A DNA stretch of 64,000 nucleotides from contig CACXYH010000001.1 of the NCBI GenBank assembly GCA_902771785.1, positions 43,806-107,805 of the forward strand. Reading direction: 5' to 3'. A program made the position numbers and the translations under genes. The stretch's first letter is position 1; every line of letters starts with the position of its first letter. The DNA comes from an uncultured Prevotellaceae bacterium (lineage in GTDB: Bacteria > Bacteroidota > Bacteroidia > Bacteroidales > Bacteroidaceae). Under the pieces are notes generated by a model. The model had not been told where the DNA came from. It did no database searches and saw nothing but the letters and a program-made list of their open reading frames with translations. Positions 18,267 through 27,759 of the stretch are shown in pieces.

Positions 18267-20770
18267 TTATTTTTGCCTGCAAAACTGCATTTGACCGTTT
18301 TCGTACCAGCAGTCAGGGTCTTCTCGTCTTTTCCCACCACGACCACACGATACTGGCGCTGCTGAGGCATGCCTTTATAGGAGCCCTTGCGGGGGGCAAT
18401 GGTAATGGTCTGACGGCGATCGTTCCAGCTAATGGCGGTGCGGGCGCATGCCCCCTGCTTATAGGCTGTCGACTGACCATCGTCTTCGTAGAGCGTAAAG
18501 GTGGCATCGGCACCAGGATAGACGCACAGCTCGAGCGGAGCCTCGGAGCAATCGGCGCTGTGCTGCATGCCAGAGGCGAGCGGAAGGATGCTGCCGGCAC
18601 GCACGAAGACGGGTATGCGACGGCGGTCGACGGCGGTGCTAATGCTCTGAGCACCATCATAATGGACATTGCTATAATAGTCATACCAACCGGCCTGCGT
18701 GCGTGGCAGATAGGTTGTCCATTGCTTGACATCGGGCTCCGTCACCGGACTGACAAGCAGCGAGCGGCCAAACATCCACTCATAGCGCTGGGCGAGTGCC
18801 TGAGTGTCGTCAGCAAAATCGAAGACGAGCGGACGCATGAGCGTTGAGCCCTCGAAGCTGACGGCGGCAGCGTTACTATATATATAAGGTAAGAGCCTGT
18901 AGCGCTCGCGCAGACAGTCGGCAATGATGGCCTGCGCCTCGGGTCCATACTGCCAGGGCTCGGTATTGCTCATGTAGCCATGCACACGCATCAGGGGCAG
19001 GAAGACGCTCGTCTCTATCCAGCGTAGCATGCGGTCGATGTAGGCACGGTCGGTATACTGATTGCCGGGACGGAAAAAGCCGCCAGCATCGTAGGTCCAC
19101 CAAGGAATGCCGGCTGCCTGCATGCCGAGACCTGCCGTGAGCTGCCGGCGGAAAGTCTCCCAGTCGTTGCCCACGTCGCCGCTCCACAGGGCCGAGCCAT
19201 AGCGCTGGATGCCAGGGAAGCCGCAGCGGGTGAGTATCATGGGGCGCTGCTGGGGCTGAGCATCGCGAAGTCCCTCATAGACCGTCTTGTTGACGAGCAG
19301 CGGATAGACGTTGCGCACCTGCTCGCCAGCCCATCGCCCACCATTCACGCGTCGGCCCAGCAGGTCGTCGTTCTCAGGCTCTGTAGCATCCTGCCACCAC
19401 GCGTCGATACCCAGCGGCACGAGTCGCTGGCTGAAGTTCTTCCAATAGGAAGCGGCAGCGTCGGCATTGAAGAAGTCTATCCAGTCGGTGCCGGGAATAT
19501 AGTAGTTGTTGGCCACCATCTGCTTGCCAACCTCCGAGTTCTTGTCTATCTTCGACCACACGCTCAACATGAGCCGCAGGTTCATTTGGTGAAGCTGGTC
19601 GGTAAGGCTCTTGGGGTCGGGATAGTGCTCCTCGTCGAAGCGCATCGAGTTCCAGCCATACTTACCCCAGTACAGCCAGTCCTGCACGAGCACGTCGACA
19701 GGCAGCTGTTCATTGCGGAAGCGTCGGGCTGTCTGCAGGATTTCGTCCTGCGAATGGAAGCGCTCACGGCAATGAATGTAGCCCAGCGCCCAAAGGGGCA
19801 TGAGGGGGCTCTGACCCGTCAGCTCACGATAGGATGCTATGATTTCGTCGGGGGTACCCACAAAAACGGTATAGTCGACGCAGCGGGCCACGGGCGAACG
19901 GAACACGGTCGTGCGCCCCACCTTATTATAATATAATACGGGCTGGTCGCCATCAGACAGTTCGGCCGTGACGGTGTGAGTTCCTGCCGACAGCTCCACA
20001 AGGGCCGAAGCCGTAGGTGGCAGCCACAGGTTCTGCATCTCAATGACCGGGCGTCCGTCAATCGCGAGGTTGTGCCGGCGGGCCATCTTACGTCCCACGT
20101 CGAGCAGCAGCGAGTAGGTGCCGCCCTCGCCAAGCTGCAAGGTGGCCGAGAACACGTTGCGGCGGCGCACCTCCTGTCGGCCGCCTTCGGTCGAGGTCAC
20201 ATTGACCACCTCCTGATGCGTGTCGGCAGTCTGCTGCCGCAATAGCTTGACGCTCTCGGTAGCGGGATTGAAGTCGGTCAGTCCGTAGTTGTTCCACAGC
20301 ACGCCGTAGCCCTTGCTCGAGAGCAGCATGGGAATGGAAATCTGAGTATTCACCTGCGTCAGCCGGCGCGACAGCCCGCGAATATTGCTGTAGCCGTCCT
20401 GAAACTGGCCCAAGCCAAACTGAAAGTCATCGTCGCTCGTGTCGAACGTCAGCTGAGCCTCATAGCCCAATGCGTTGGCCTTTAGCTGATGGCTGGTGGC
20501 AGAAAACACAGTACGCCCAGCCTTGTTCTTCACCTCGACCCGCTGTGCAGACGGGTCAATGCTCACCTTGAAATCAGGATTCTTCACCTCATCGTTCTTC
20601 ACGTAGAGCCAGTCGGGCAGCTGCTCGCCCCGCTCCTCTTCCTGATACTGAATACGCACAGCATTGCGTGCTACGTTCTTCACGCTGAGCTGTCCCCTGC
20701 CGAAGGGAACACCTGCCACAACTGCCACAGAAAACAGCCACGACATGATAGAAAACACTTGTCTTTTCAT
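18263..20770 (-). CDS. GH31 candidate alpha-xylosidase
   Basis: An 835-residue secreted enzyme from the ATG at 20770; a GTG three codons upstream is the alternative. It has an N-terminal beta-sandwich, an insert at about residues 195-315 resembling the PA14 domain of Bacteroidetes alpha-xylosidases, a TIM barrel at about 330-680 and C-terminal beta-domains. The nucleophile motif DAWWQDATEPEND is present (Asp about residue 461), with SALWSGDVGNDW for the acid/base. The Trp-rich nucleophile context and PA14-like insert favour alpha-xylosidase over alpha-glucosidase. It is the first gene of the leftward pair with GH97 and diverges from the CE1-GH3-CE6 operon. Confidence 0.85.
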   Translation of the reverse strand: MKRQVFSIMSWLFSVAVVAGVPFGRGQLSVKNVARNAVRIQYQEEERGEQLPDWLYVKNDEVKNPDFKVSIDPSAQRVEVKNKAGRTVFSATSHQLKANALGYEAQLTFDTSDDDFQFGLGQFQDGYSNIRGLSRRLTQVNTQISIPMLLSSKGYGVLWNNYGLTDFNPATESVKLLRQQTADTHQEVVNVTSTEGGRQEVRRRNVFSATLQLGEGGTYSLLLDVGRKMARRHNLAIDGRPVIEMQNLWLPPTASALVELSAGTHTVTAELSDGDQPVLYYNKVGRTTVFRSPVARCVDYTVFVGTPDEIIASYRELTGQSPLMPLWALGYIHCRERFHSQDEILQTARRFRNEQLPVDVLVQDWLYWGKYGWNSMRFDEEHYPDPKSLTDQLHQMNLRLMLSVWSKIDKNSEVGKQMVANNYYIPGTDWIDFFNADAAASYWKNFSQRLVPLGIDAWWQDATEPENDDLLGRRVNGGRWAGEQVRNVYPLLVNKTVYEGLRDAQPQQRPMILTRCGFPGIQRYGSALWSGDVGNDWETFRRQLTAGLGMQAAGIPWWTYDAGGFFRPGNQYTDRAYIDRMLRWIETSVFLPLMRVHGYMSNTEPWQYGPEAQAIIADCLRERYRLLPYIYSNAAAVSFEGSTLMRPLVFDFADDTQALAQRYEWMFGRSLLVSPVTEPDVKQWTTYLPRTQAGWYDYYSNVHYDGAQSISTAVDRRRIPVFVRAGSILPLASGMQHSADCSEAPLELCVYPGADATFTLYEDDGQSTAYKQGACARTAISWNDRRQTITIAPRKGSYKGMPQQRQYRVVVVGKDEKTLTAGTKTVKCSFAGKNK

Positions 20771-20798
20771 CGTTCTCACTTATGAATTAATTCTGCTG

Positions 20799-20942
20799 CA
20801 AAGTTACAAAAAAACAGCTAACGAAGGAACATTTCCACCTTACCGCACGTTTCACAAACTTTCAATCTTGTAGCAAATCGGCCATAAACATCAAAAAAAC
20901 ATTAAAGGAAAGTGTACCGTTATGTTTTTTTTACTATTTTTG
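20799..20942. promoter_or_regulatory. Divergent promoter region between GH31 and the CE1 operon
   Basis: On the minus strand TAACTTTG (20806-20799) lies about 29 bases before the GH31 start. On the plus strand TATTTTTG (20935-20942) lies 38 bases before the ATG at 20981. No TTTG box is evident at 20 bases in either direction, which may mean both promoters need an activator. Confidence 0.5.
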
Positions 20943-20980
20943 CTATCAGAAATTATCAACTAACTAAATTATTCAAGTCT

Positions 20981-23020
20981 ATGAAACAGCGAAAGAGCAT
21001 GCACCCCGAAGGGTTGAACAAGTACGTGAAGAGAGCGTCGCTCCTCATGTCGGCCATGCTATGTACGGCTTTGGCCTGCGCACAGCCACAATGCAACAAC
21101 GACGGAACAGTCACCTTCAACTACAAGAACGAGCACGCCAAGAAAGTGCTTGTCGACGTTCAGTTTGCCGGAAGAAAAGAAATGACCCGTGGAGCCGACG
21201 GAACCTGGAGCGTAACGCTCGGACCGGTAGCGCCCGACATGTATCCCTATTGCTTCGTGGTCGACGGCATCAGCGTCATGGACCCCGAAAACCCGCAGTA
21301 CTTCCCCAATGAGGGCTTCAAGAACAGCCTGCTCGAGATTCCCGGTGGCGGCAAGCTGGCCCACGACATCAAGAAAGACGTAGCCCACGGACGCATGGAG
21401 TACGTACACTACTACTCGAAGAGCCTTGGTGCCACCAACAATGCCATCGTCTATCTGCCGCCCAACTACATGATGGACCGCGAAAAGAAGTATCCTGTGT
21501 TCTACCTCATCAGCGGAACGACCGACACCGAAGAGGTATACTACAAAGTGGGACGCGTGAACTACATCCTCGACAACCTGCTGGCTGAGAAGAAAGCCAA
21601 GGAGATGATTGTGGTTCTGCCCTACGGCAACCCCTCCAAGCTGAAGATTGCCAAGCCCGAGGGCAACGGCATGCCTCAGACGCGCTTCGGCGGCGACGTC
21701 TTCAGCAAGGACCTCATCGAGGACCTGATGCCCTACATCGAGAATAACTACCGCACGCTGAACAATCGCGACAACCGGGCCATCGGCGGCTTCTCGCGCG
21801 GAGGCAATCAGGCGCTGTTCAACGGACTGAGCAATCTCGACAAGTTCTCCTACCTGTGCAGCTATAGCTCCTTCACCTCGACCGACATTCCTGAGGTCTA
21901 CGACAACGCAGCCGAGACCAATAAGAAGATTCATCTCTTCTGGCTGGGCGTAGGTACCGACGACTTCCTCTTCGGCAATGCCCGCGACTACATGGCGTTC
22001 CTCGACCAGAAGGGCATACGCTCGGTGAAGGAGTTCACCACCGACAAGTTCGGTCATACCTGGATGAATGCCAAATACTTCCTTGCACAGACGCTACCGC
22101 TGCTCTTCAACAAGAAAGCAGCCGAAGCAGCCATGAAGGAGGGTAAGCCCGCTCCTGCAGCCACAGGCCAGGAACAGCAGTTCACCCCAGGCGTCATGGC
22201 CCGCATGTTCCCCCGTCCCATCATCTCTCCCGAATATGGCGAGCAGGGCATCACCTTCCGCTTCAAGGCTCCCGAGGCCGACACCGTGAAGCTGGAGTGC
22301 GAGATGCTGCCCGAAGATATCGTCATGCAGAAGGACACCGACGGCGTCTGGTCGACGACGCTCACCGACTATATGTTTGAGACTTTCAAGTATTGCTTCG
22401 TGGTCGACGGCACTCCTGTGGCCGACCCCAGCAACATGTATCTCTCGCCCGACTTAGGTTTCAAGTGGAGCATTGCCGACAATCCGCGCTCGCCCTTCAA
22501 CTTTGCCTCGCAGGGCGACATTGAGCACGGACGCGTTGGCTACGACCTCGAGCGGCAGGAAGCATGGTACACCTCGCCCATGCCGCAAGGCGTTCGCTCC
22601 ATGCCGGTCTTCATCCAGCTTGTGCCAGCCAAGGGCGAAACGATGGAGAGCTGGTTCAAGGTGGGTGGTGCAGATGCCATCATCGACCGTCTGGTAGCCG
22701 ACGGACGTGCCAAGCCGTGTATCGTCACGACCAGTAACATGGACTTCATGCAAGGTGGCGGCGGATTCGGAGGCGGCCAGATGCCCGGCTTCAACATAAA
22801 CACGCTGCGTGCAGACGACTATCCCACGTGGACACAGCGTCGCCGTGCCTTAGTGAAGCTGCTCTTCGACATTAAGAAGCAGCCCGACCCGCAGTTCCCC
22901 GGCTTTGGCGGCGGTGGCTTCGGCGGAGGCGGTAATCGTCCTGCAGGCGGAGGTGGCGGCTTTGGCGGCGGTCGTCCTGGCGGCGGCTTCGGTGGAGGCT
23001 TCGGCGGAGGTGGTTTCTAA
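20981..23020 (+). CDS. CE1-type esterase with two E-set domains and a Gly-rich tail
   Basis: A secreted 679-residue protein. The ATG at 20981 is chosen because the frame upstream lies in the promoter; an N-terminal region of about 20 residues precedes the hydrophobic signal segment (LLMSAMLCTALACAQ). An E-set domain (about 40-125) is followed by an esterase D-type alpha/beta hydrolase with GGFSRGG (Ser272) and the His in FGHTWMN. A second E-set (about 420-505) leads into an incomplete second esterase-like segment that lacks a Ser motif. The last 45 residues are almost only Gly, Phe, Arg and Pro. It probably releases feruloyl or acetyl groups from xylan. First gene of an operon with GH3 and CE6. 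Confidence 0.82.
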   Translation: MKQRKSMHPEGLNKYVKRASLLMSAMLCTALACAQPQCNNDGTVTFNYKNEHAKKVLVDVQFAGRKEMTRGADGTWSVTLGPVAPDMYPYCFVVDGISVMDPENPQYFPNEGFKNSLLEIPGGGKLAHDIKKDVAHGRMEYVHYYSKSLGATNNAIVYLPPNYMMDREKKYPVFYLISGTTDTEEVYYKVGRVNYILDNLLAEKKAKEMIVVLPYGNPSKLKIAKPEGNGMPQTRFGGDVFSKDLIEDLMPYIENNYRTLNNRDNRAIGGFSRGGNQALFNGLSNLDKFSYLCSYSSFTSTDIPEVYDNAAETNKKIHLFWLGVGTDDFLFGNARDYMAFLDQKGIRSVKEFTTDKFGHTWMNAKYFLAQTLPLLFNKKAAEAAMKEGKPAPAATGQEQQFTPGVMARMFPRPIISPEYGEQGITFRFKAPEADTVKLECEMLPEDIVMQKDTDGVWSTTLTDYMFETFKYCFVVDGTPVADPSNMYLSPDLGFKWSIADNPRSPFNFASQGDIEHGRVGYDLERQEAWYTSPMPQGVRSMPVFIQLVPAKGETMESWFKVGGADAIIDRLVADGRAKPCIVTTSNMDFMQGGGGFGGGQMPGFNINTLRADDYPTWTQRRRALVKLLFDIKKQPDPQFPGFGGGGFGGGGNRPAGGGGGFGGGRPGGGFGGGFGGGGF

Positions 23021-23065
23021 CCTCCCCTACTCGTTCTGAATATCACACATCAAAAACTATAGAAG

Positions 23066-25675
23066 ATGAAAAAAGTAATGTTTGCGGCCTTGGCCGCCAT
23101 CCTGTCGCTCAGCAATGTGCAGGCTCAGGAGAAATACCAATGGCAGAACCCTAAACTGCCTACCCAACAGCGCGTAGAGTCGCTGCTGTCAATGCTCACC
23201 CCCGAAGAGAAGGTGGGACTGATGATGAACAAGTCGATATCCATCGACCGTCTGGGCATCCCGTCATATAACTGGTGGAGCGAAGCCTGCCACGGAGTGC
23301 GTCAGGACGGCTATACCGTCTACCCGCAGCCCATCGGAATGGCCGCAGCCTTCAACTCCAAGCTCGTCTACGACGTTTTCTCGCAGGTGAGCGACGAGGC
23401 CCGTGCCAACTGGAACCGTACCGACCACAGCGACCCCAAGCTGTTCAACGTGCCCATGGGGGTCACCTACTATCCTGGCAACCCTGAGCTGACGTTCTGG
23501 TGTCCGAACGTCAACATCTTCCGCGACCCGCGCTGGGGACGCGGACAGGAGACCTGCGGCGAAGACCCCTATCTGAACGCCGTGCTGGGCGTGCAGACCG
23601 TGCTCGGCATGCAGGGCAACGACAGCCACTACCTGAAGACCCATGCCTGTGCCAAGCACTATGCCGTACACAGCGGACCGGAGCCCCTGCGCCACTCGAT
23701 GAACGTTGAGCCCACGAACCGCGACCTGTGGGAGACCTATCTGCCCGCCTTCAAGGCGCTGGTAAAGAAAGGTAACGTGCGCGAGGTGATGTGCGCCTAC
23801 CAGCGTTTCGAGGGCAAGCCCTGCTGCACCAGCGACCGTCTGCTCATCGACATTCTGCGCAACAAGTGGGGCTACGACGGCCTGGTAGTCACCGACTGCG
23901 ACGCCATCAACAACTTCTTCAACCGCGGTCAGCACGAGACCCACAAGGATGGCCTGTCGGCCTCTGTCGACGCCGTGCTCAACGGCACCGACCTGGAGTG
24001 CGGCAAGGTCTTCATGAGCCTCACCGAGGGTCTGAAGAAGGGACTCATCAAGGAGAGCGACCTCGACCAGCACCTGCGCAAGACGCTGGCCGGACGCTTC
24101 GAGCTGGGCATGTTCGATCCTGCCGAGATGCTTCCCTGGGCCTCCATCCCCGCTTCCAACATCAGCAGCGAGGAGCACGACGCGCTGGCCACCCAGGCCG
24201 CACGCGAGTCGATGGTGCTGCTGGAGAACAAGGGCGTGCTGCCACTCTCAAAGAATCTCAAGACGATTGCCGTGCTTGGCCCTAACGCCGACGATATAGG
24301 CATGCTGAACGGCAACTACGGCGGAACACCCACGAAGGCCCACCAGCACTCGCTGCTCGAGGGCATCAAGGCTGCCGTGCCTGGTGCCAAGATTATCTAT
24401 CACAAGGCTTGCGAGCTCAACGACGAATACACGACCGTTCACCACCTGGGCGACTTCAACAACGGACAGGGCGTGAAGGTGGAGTTCTGGAACAACAAGG
24501 AGCTGAGTGGCAATCCCGACAAGACCGGCTACTACAAGGAGCTGAACTTCTCGACCTTCGGAGCCTGGGGCTTTGCCGAAGGCATCAACAACGACAACCT
24601 CTCTGTCAGAATTACCGGCAAGTACAAGGCTACGTTTACGGGCGAGATGAAATACACCCTCTCGACCGACAACGGCTACGTGCTGAAGGTGAACGGACAG
24701 GTCGTTGAAGAAGCGAAGGCAGGCGGCCGCCGCGGCTTCGGCTTCGGCCGTCGCGGCGCGCAGTATAAGTCGTTTGCCGTTGAGCAAGGCAAGGACTACG
24801 ACGTGGAGATTGAGTATCGTCGCGGCAACGGCCAGTTCGCCATGCTGCGTGGCGACATCTGCGAGCGCAAGCTGGCCGACTTTACCGACCTGGCCAAGGA
24901 GGTGAGCTCTGCCGACGCCATCATCATCATCGGCGGCATCTCGGCCCAGATGGAGGGCGAGGGCGGCGACAAGCAGGACATTGAGCTGCCGAAGGTGCAG
25001 CAGATGCTGGTTCGCGCCATGCACGCCACAGGTCGTCCCGTCGTGTTCGTCAACTGCTCGGGCTCGGCCATTGCCTTCGGTTCCGTCGAAGGACAATACG
25101 ACGCCTTGCTGCAGGCTTGGTATGCCGGACAGGGTGGCTCGAAGGCCCTTGCCGAAGTTCTCTTCGGCGACTACAATCCTGGCGGCAAGCTGCCCGTGAC
25201 GTTCTATCGCTCGACGGCCGACCTGCCCGACTTTATGGACTATTCGATGAAGAACCGCACCTATCGCTACTTCACCGGACAGCCGCAGTATGCCTTCGGC
25301 TACGGCCTGAGCTACACCACGTTCGCCGTAGGACAGGGCAAGCTCTCGGCCAAGTCGATGACCAAGAAGGGCAAGGTGAATGTGGTGGTTCCCGTCAAGA
25401 ACACGGGCAAGCGCGAGGGTACGGAGACGGTACAGGTCTATGTGAAGGCCCTCGACAACCCCGATGCTCCCATCAAGTCGCTGCGCGGATTCCAGAAGCT
25501 TCAGCTGAAGCCGGGCGAGACGAAGAATGCCACCATCACGCTCGACAGCGAGGCCTTCGAGTACTACGACGAGAGCATCGACGAGCTCTCGCCGCGCGCC
25601 GGCCGCTATCAGATTCTGTACGGCACCTCGTCGCTCGACAAAGACCTGAAGAAGCTTGATTTCGTTCTGAAATAA
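23066..25675 (+). CDS. GH3 beta-xylosidase/beta-glucosidase with PA14 domain
   Basis: A secreted 869-residue GH3 enzyme with a signal peptide ending NVQAQ. The N-terminal barrel has KHYAVHSGPE and VTDCDAI, with nucleophile Asp277. A second alpha/beta domain is split by a PA14 domain at about 465-605, and a C-terminal fibronectin type III-like domain follows (GKREGTETVQVYV). The KHYAVHSGPE and VTDCDAI forms are common in xylan-active beta-xylosidases, and the locus supports that. An odd AGGRRGFGFGRRGAQ loop interrupts the PA14 domain. It follows the esterase by 45 bases and precedes CE6 by 24. Confidence 0.9.
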   Translation: MKKVMFAALAAILSLSNVQAQEKYQWQNPKLPTQQRVESLLSMLTPEEKVGLMMNKSISIDRLGIPSYNWWSEACHGVRQDGYTVYPQPIGMAAAFNSKLVYDVFSQVSDEARANWNRTDHSDPKLFNVPMGVTYYPGNPELTFWCPNVNIFRDPRWGRGQETCGEDPYLNAVLGVQTVLGMQGNDSHYLKTHACAKHYAVHSGPEPLRHSMNVEPTNRDLWETYLPAFKALVKKGNVREVMCAYQRFEGKPCCTSDRLLIDILRNKWGYDGLVVTDCDAINNFFNRGQHETHKDGLSASVDAVLNGTDLECGKVFMSLTEGLKKGLIKESDLDQHLRKTLAGRFELGMFDPAEMLPWASIPASNISSEEHDALATQAARESMVLLENKGVLPLSKNLKTIAVLGPNADDIGMLNGNYGGTPTKAHQHSLLEGIKAAVPGAKIIYHKACELNDEYTTVHHLGDFNNGQGVKVEFWNNKELSGNPDKTGYYKELNFSTFGAWGFAEGINNDNLSVRITGKYKATFTGEMKYTLSTDNGYVLKVNGQVVEEAKAGGRRGFGFGRRGAQYKSFAVEQGKDYDVEIEYRRGNGQFAMLRGDICERKLADFTDLAKEVSSADAIIIIGGISAQMEGEGGDKQDIELPKVQQMLVRAMHATGRPVVFVNCSGSAIAFGSVEGQYDALLQAWYAGQGGSKALAEVLFGDYNPGGKLPVTFYRSTADLPDFMDYSMKNRTYRYFTGQPQYAFGYGLSYTTFAVGQGKLSAKSMTKKGKVNVVVPVKNTGKREGTETVQVYVKALDNPDAPIKSLRGFQKLQLKPGETKNATITLDSEAFEYYDESIDELSPRAGRYQILYGTSSLDKDLKKLDFVLK

Positions 25676-25699
25676 CTTAATCAACCGAATATATATATC

Positions 25700-27382
25700 A
25701 TGAAGAGATCTTTTATTCTAATTGCAGCGCTGGCCCTCAGCTTCTTGAAGGCCAGCGCTGTCGTTGACCCCAACTTCCACATCTATCTGTGTTTCGGACA
25801 GTCGAACATGGAGGGCAACGCCGCCGCCGAGTCGGTCGACAAGTCGGGCGTTGACTCCCGTTTCCGCATGCTTGCCACAACCGACTTCACCTCGCCTCGC
25901 CGCACCATGGGCCAATGGTATACCGCCACCCCACCCATCGTGAGCCCGCAGGGAGGCCTGGGCATGGCCGACTACTTCGGCCGCACGATGGCGGCAGCCC
26001 TGCCGCCCGAGGTGAAGGTAGGTGTGGTCGACGTAGCCATCGGCGGCTGCGCCATCCAGATGTTCGACAAAGACAAGTACAAGACCCAGCTTACCGACCC
26101 CAGCAACTGGTCGGCCCAGCTGGCCAACCGCTTCTATGGCGGCAATCCCTACAAGCGACTCATCGACATGGCGAAGATTGCCCAGGAGTCGGGCGTCATC
26201 AAGGGCATCCTGCTACACCAGGGGTGCAGCAACAACGGCGACCCCAACTGGCCCGGCATGGTGAAGAAAATCTACAACGACATCCTGACCGACCTGGGGC
26301 TGGGTGCCGACAGCATTCCGCTGTTCGTAGGCGAGACGCTGCGACAGGAGAACGGCGGCGCCTGCTATGGGCACAACACGCAGGTGGCCCGCATGCCGAG
26401 CGTCATCCCCAACAGCTACGTCATCAGCTCTGAGGGCTGCCCCGGCAACGGCAAAGACCCTTGGCACTTCAACGCCACGGGCTATCGCATCATGGGCAAA
26501 CGCTATGCCTTCAAGGCCCTGCAGGTGATGGGACTGGAGCCCAAGGCTAATCCGGCCAACACGCTCAACACCTCGCTCTCCAAGTTCTTCACAGCCAAGA
26601 GCCTCGACATGACTACCGACTTTGAGGTGATGCCCGGCCAGAAGCAGCGCATACCCGTGACGGCCTCCTTCTACGACGGCCACTCGGAGGACGTGACCAA
26701 CTACATGCAGTTCGTCAGCGACGACATTACCTTCTCAGGCAGACTGCTGGCGCCGCAGGGCGACGAGCACGGAACGGCCGAAGCCGTCTATACCGACTTC
26801 ACGGGCAAGCAGCTCACGAAGACAATCAACGTAGACGTCAACTTCTTCCCGCTCAAGAAAGACTGCATCACGAAGCTGGCAGGCACCATCGACTTCGACG
26901 AAGCCAAGCAGAGTCTGAAGCTGAGTGCAAGCGCCCAGGCCGGCTGGGTCTACGACAAAGGCGTCGACCTCTCGGCCTACAAGTACCTGGTCATCAAGCT
27001 GAAGGAACCGCAGAGCATCAACGCCCAGGTGAGGCTCTACGCCTCGAAGAGCATCAGCACATTGGGCTACCGCGACACCATCAACGAACGCACCACCATC
27101 AGCATCGACCTGCACAATCTGCAATATAGCGGGGGCAAAATCATGGACCCCACCAAGATTTTCATGCTCACGCTGCGCTGCACCAAGGCAGGCACGCTCC
27201 TCATCGACAAGGTGTTCCTGACCAACGACGACGCGTATGCACCCACAGGCATCCTGGACGTGGCTACCGATGAGCGCACGCCCCGCTCCGTCTACTCCCT
27301 GCAAGGCATCAAAGCCAGCAGCTGGAACCAACTCCGACCCGGCATCTATGTCGTCGATGGGAAGCTGGTAAGAAAGCCTTAG
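25700..27382 (+). CDS. CE6-type acetylxylan esterase with C-terminal sorting tail
   Basis: A secreted 560-residue protein with a signal peptide ending near ASAV. Residues 21-270 are an SGNH esterase closely resembling the CE6 half of the protein at 11159-13117: CFGQSNMEG (Ser35), the HQGCSNNGD block, and Asp/His in DPWHFNATGYR. Unlike that protein, a Cys replaces the usual Glu in HQGESN. A bacterial Ig-like segment (about 290-395) and a beta-sandwich (about 400-510) follow. The end, VYSLQGIKASSWNQLRPGIYVV, resembles a secretion/sorting tail. It would deacetylate xylan. It closes the CE1-GH3-CE6 operon and is followed by repeat arrays. Confidence 0.83.
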   Translation: MKRSFILIAALALSFLKASAVVDPNFHIYLCFGQSNMEGNAAAESVDKSGVDSRFRMLATTDFTSPRRTMGQWYTATPPIVSPQGGLGMADYFGRTMAAALPPEVKVGVVDVAIGGCAIQMFDKDKYKTQLTDPSNWSAQLANRFYGGNPYKRLIDMAKIAQESGVIKGILLHQGCSNNGDPNWPGMVKKIYNDILTDLGLGADSIPLFVGETLRQENGGACYGHNTQVARMPSVIPNSYVISSEGCPGNGKDPWHFNATGYRIMGKRYAFKALQVMGLEPKANPANTLNTSLSKFFTAKSLDMTTDFEVMPGQKQRIPVTASFYDGHSEDVTNYMQFVSDDITFSGRLLAPQGDEHGTAEAVYTDFTGKQLTKTINVDVNFFPLKKDCITKLAGTIDFDEAKQSLKLSASAQAGWVYDKGVDLSAYKYLVIKLKEPQSINAQVRLYASKSISTLGYRDTINERTTISIDLHNLQYSGGKIMDPTKIFMLTLRCTKAGTLLIDKVFLTNDDAYAPTGILDVATDERTPRSVYSLQGIKASSWNQLRPGIYVVDGKLVRKP

Positions 27383-27398
27383 GTGCGTCTAATCCACG

Positions 27399-27486
27399 TG
27401 CTGACTGCAGTCAACCATATCGTTGACTACAGTCGGCAATATAGTTGACTGGAGTCGTCCATATGGTTGACTCCAGTCAGCGTTTA
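27399..27486. repeat. 22-base-period repeat array with GACTnnAGTC palindromes
   Basis: Four consecutive units begin at 27399, 27421, 27443 and 27465, exactly 22 bases apart. Each contains TTGACT or CTGACT, two variable bases and AGTC, so each can form a small hairpin; most end in ATAT. It starts 17 bases after the CE6 stop codon. Confidence 0.8.
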
Positions 27487-27500
27487 GAGAGAGAACGCCT

Positions 27501-27654
27501 CAAGGTTGGTTCAAGCGCCCCTCTCGGTTAGTTCAAGCGTACTTCTCGGTTAGTTCAAGCGCACTTCTCGGTTGGATGAAGCGCACTTCTCGATTGGTTC
27601 AAGCGCACGTCTCGATTGGTTCAAGCACGCCTCTCGGTTAGTTTGAGCGCTCCT
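27501..27654. repeat. Seven-unit 22-base tandem repeat array
   Basis: Seven degenerate units start at 27501, 27523, 27545, 27567, 27589, 27611 and 27633. The consensus is close to CTCGGTTAGTTCAAGCGCAC followed by two variable bases. No frame is conserved through it. Together with the previous array it fills most of the 377-base gap between CE6 and GH9. Confidence 0.85.
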
Positions 27655-27689
27655 TCAGATGAGATAAGCCTAACTTTTCAGAGCTTTCC

Positions 27690-27721
27690 TTTGGATTTGT
27701 CAACAAAAGATTGTACCTTTG
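27690..27721 (+). promoter_or_regulatory. Promoter of the GH9 operon
   Basis: TTTG (27690-27693), 20 bases, TACCTTTG (27714-27721), then CAGAC: a consensus-like Bacteroidota promoter 38 bases before the GH9 start codon. Confidence 0.75.
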
Positions 27722-27759
27722 CAGACTGAAACCAAACAAAAAATAACTACAGCCCCAGT

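Noticed and set aside
27399-27654. A CRISPR array in the repeat-rich gap after CE6
   Set aside because: Units are contiguous 22-base degenerate repeats without unique spacers, and no cas gene is present.
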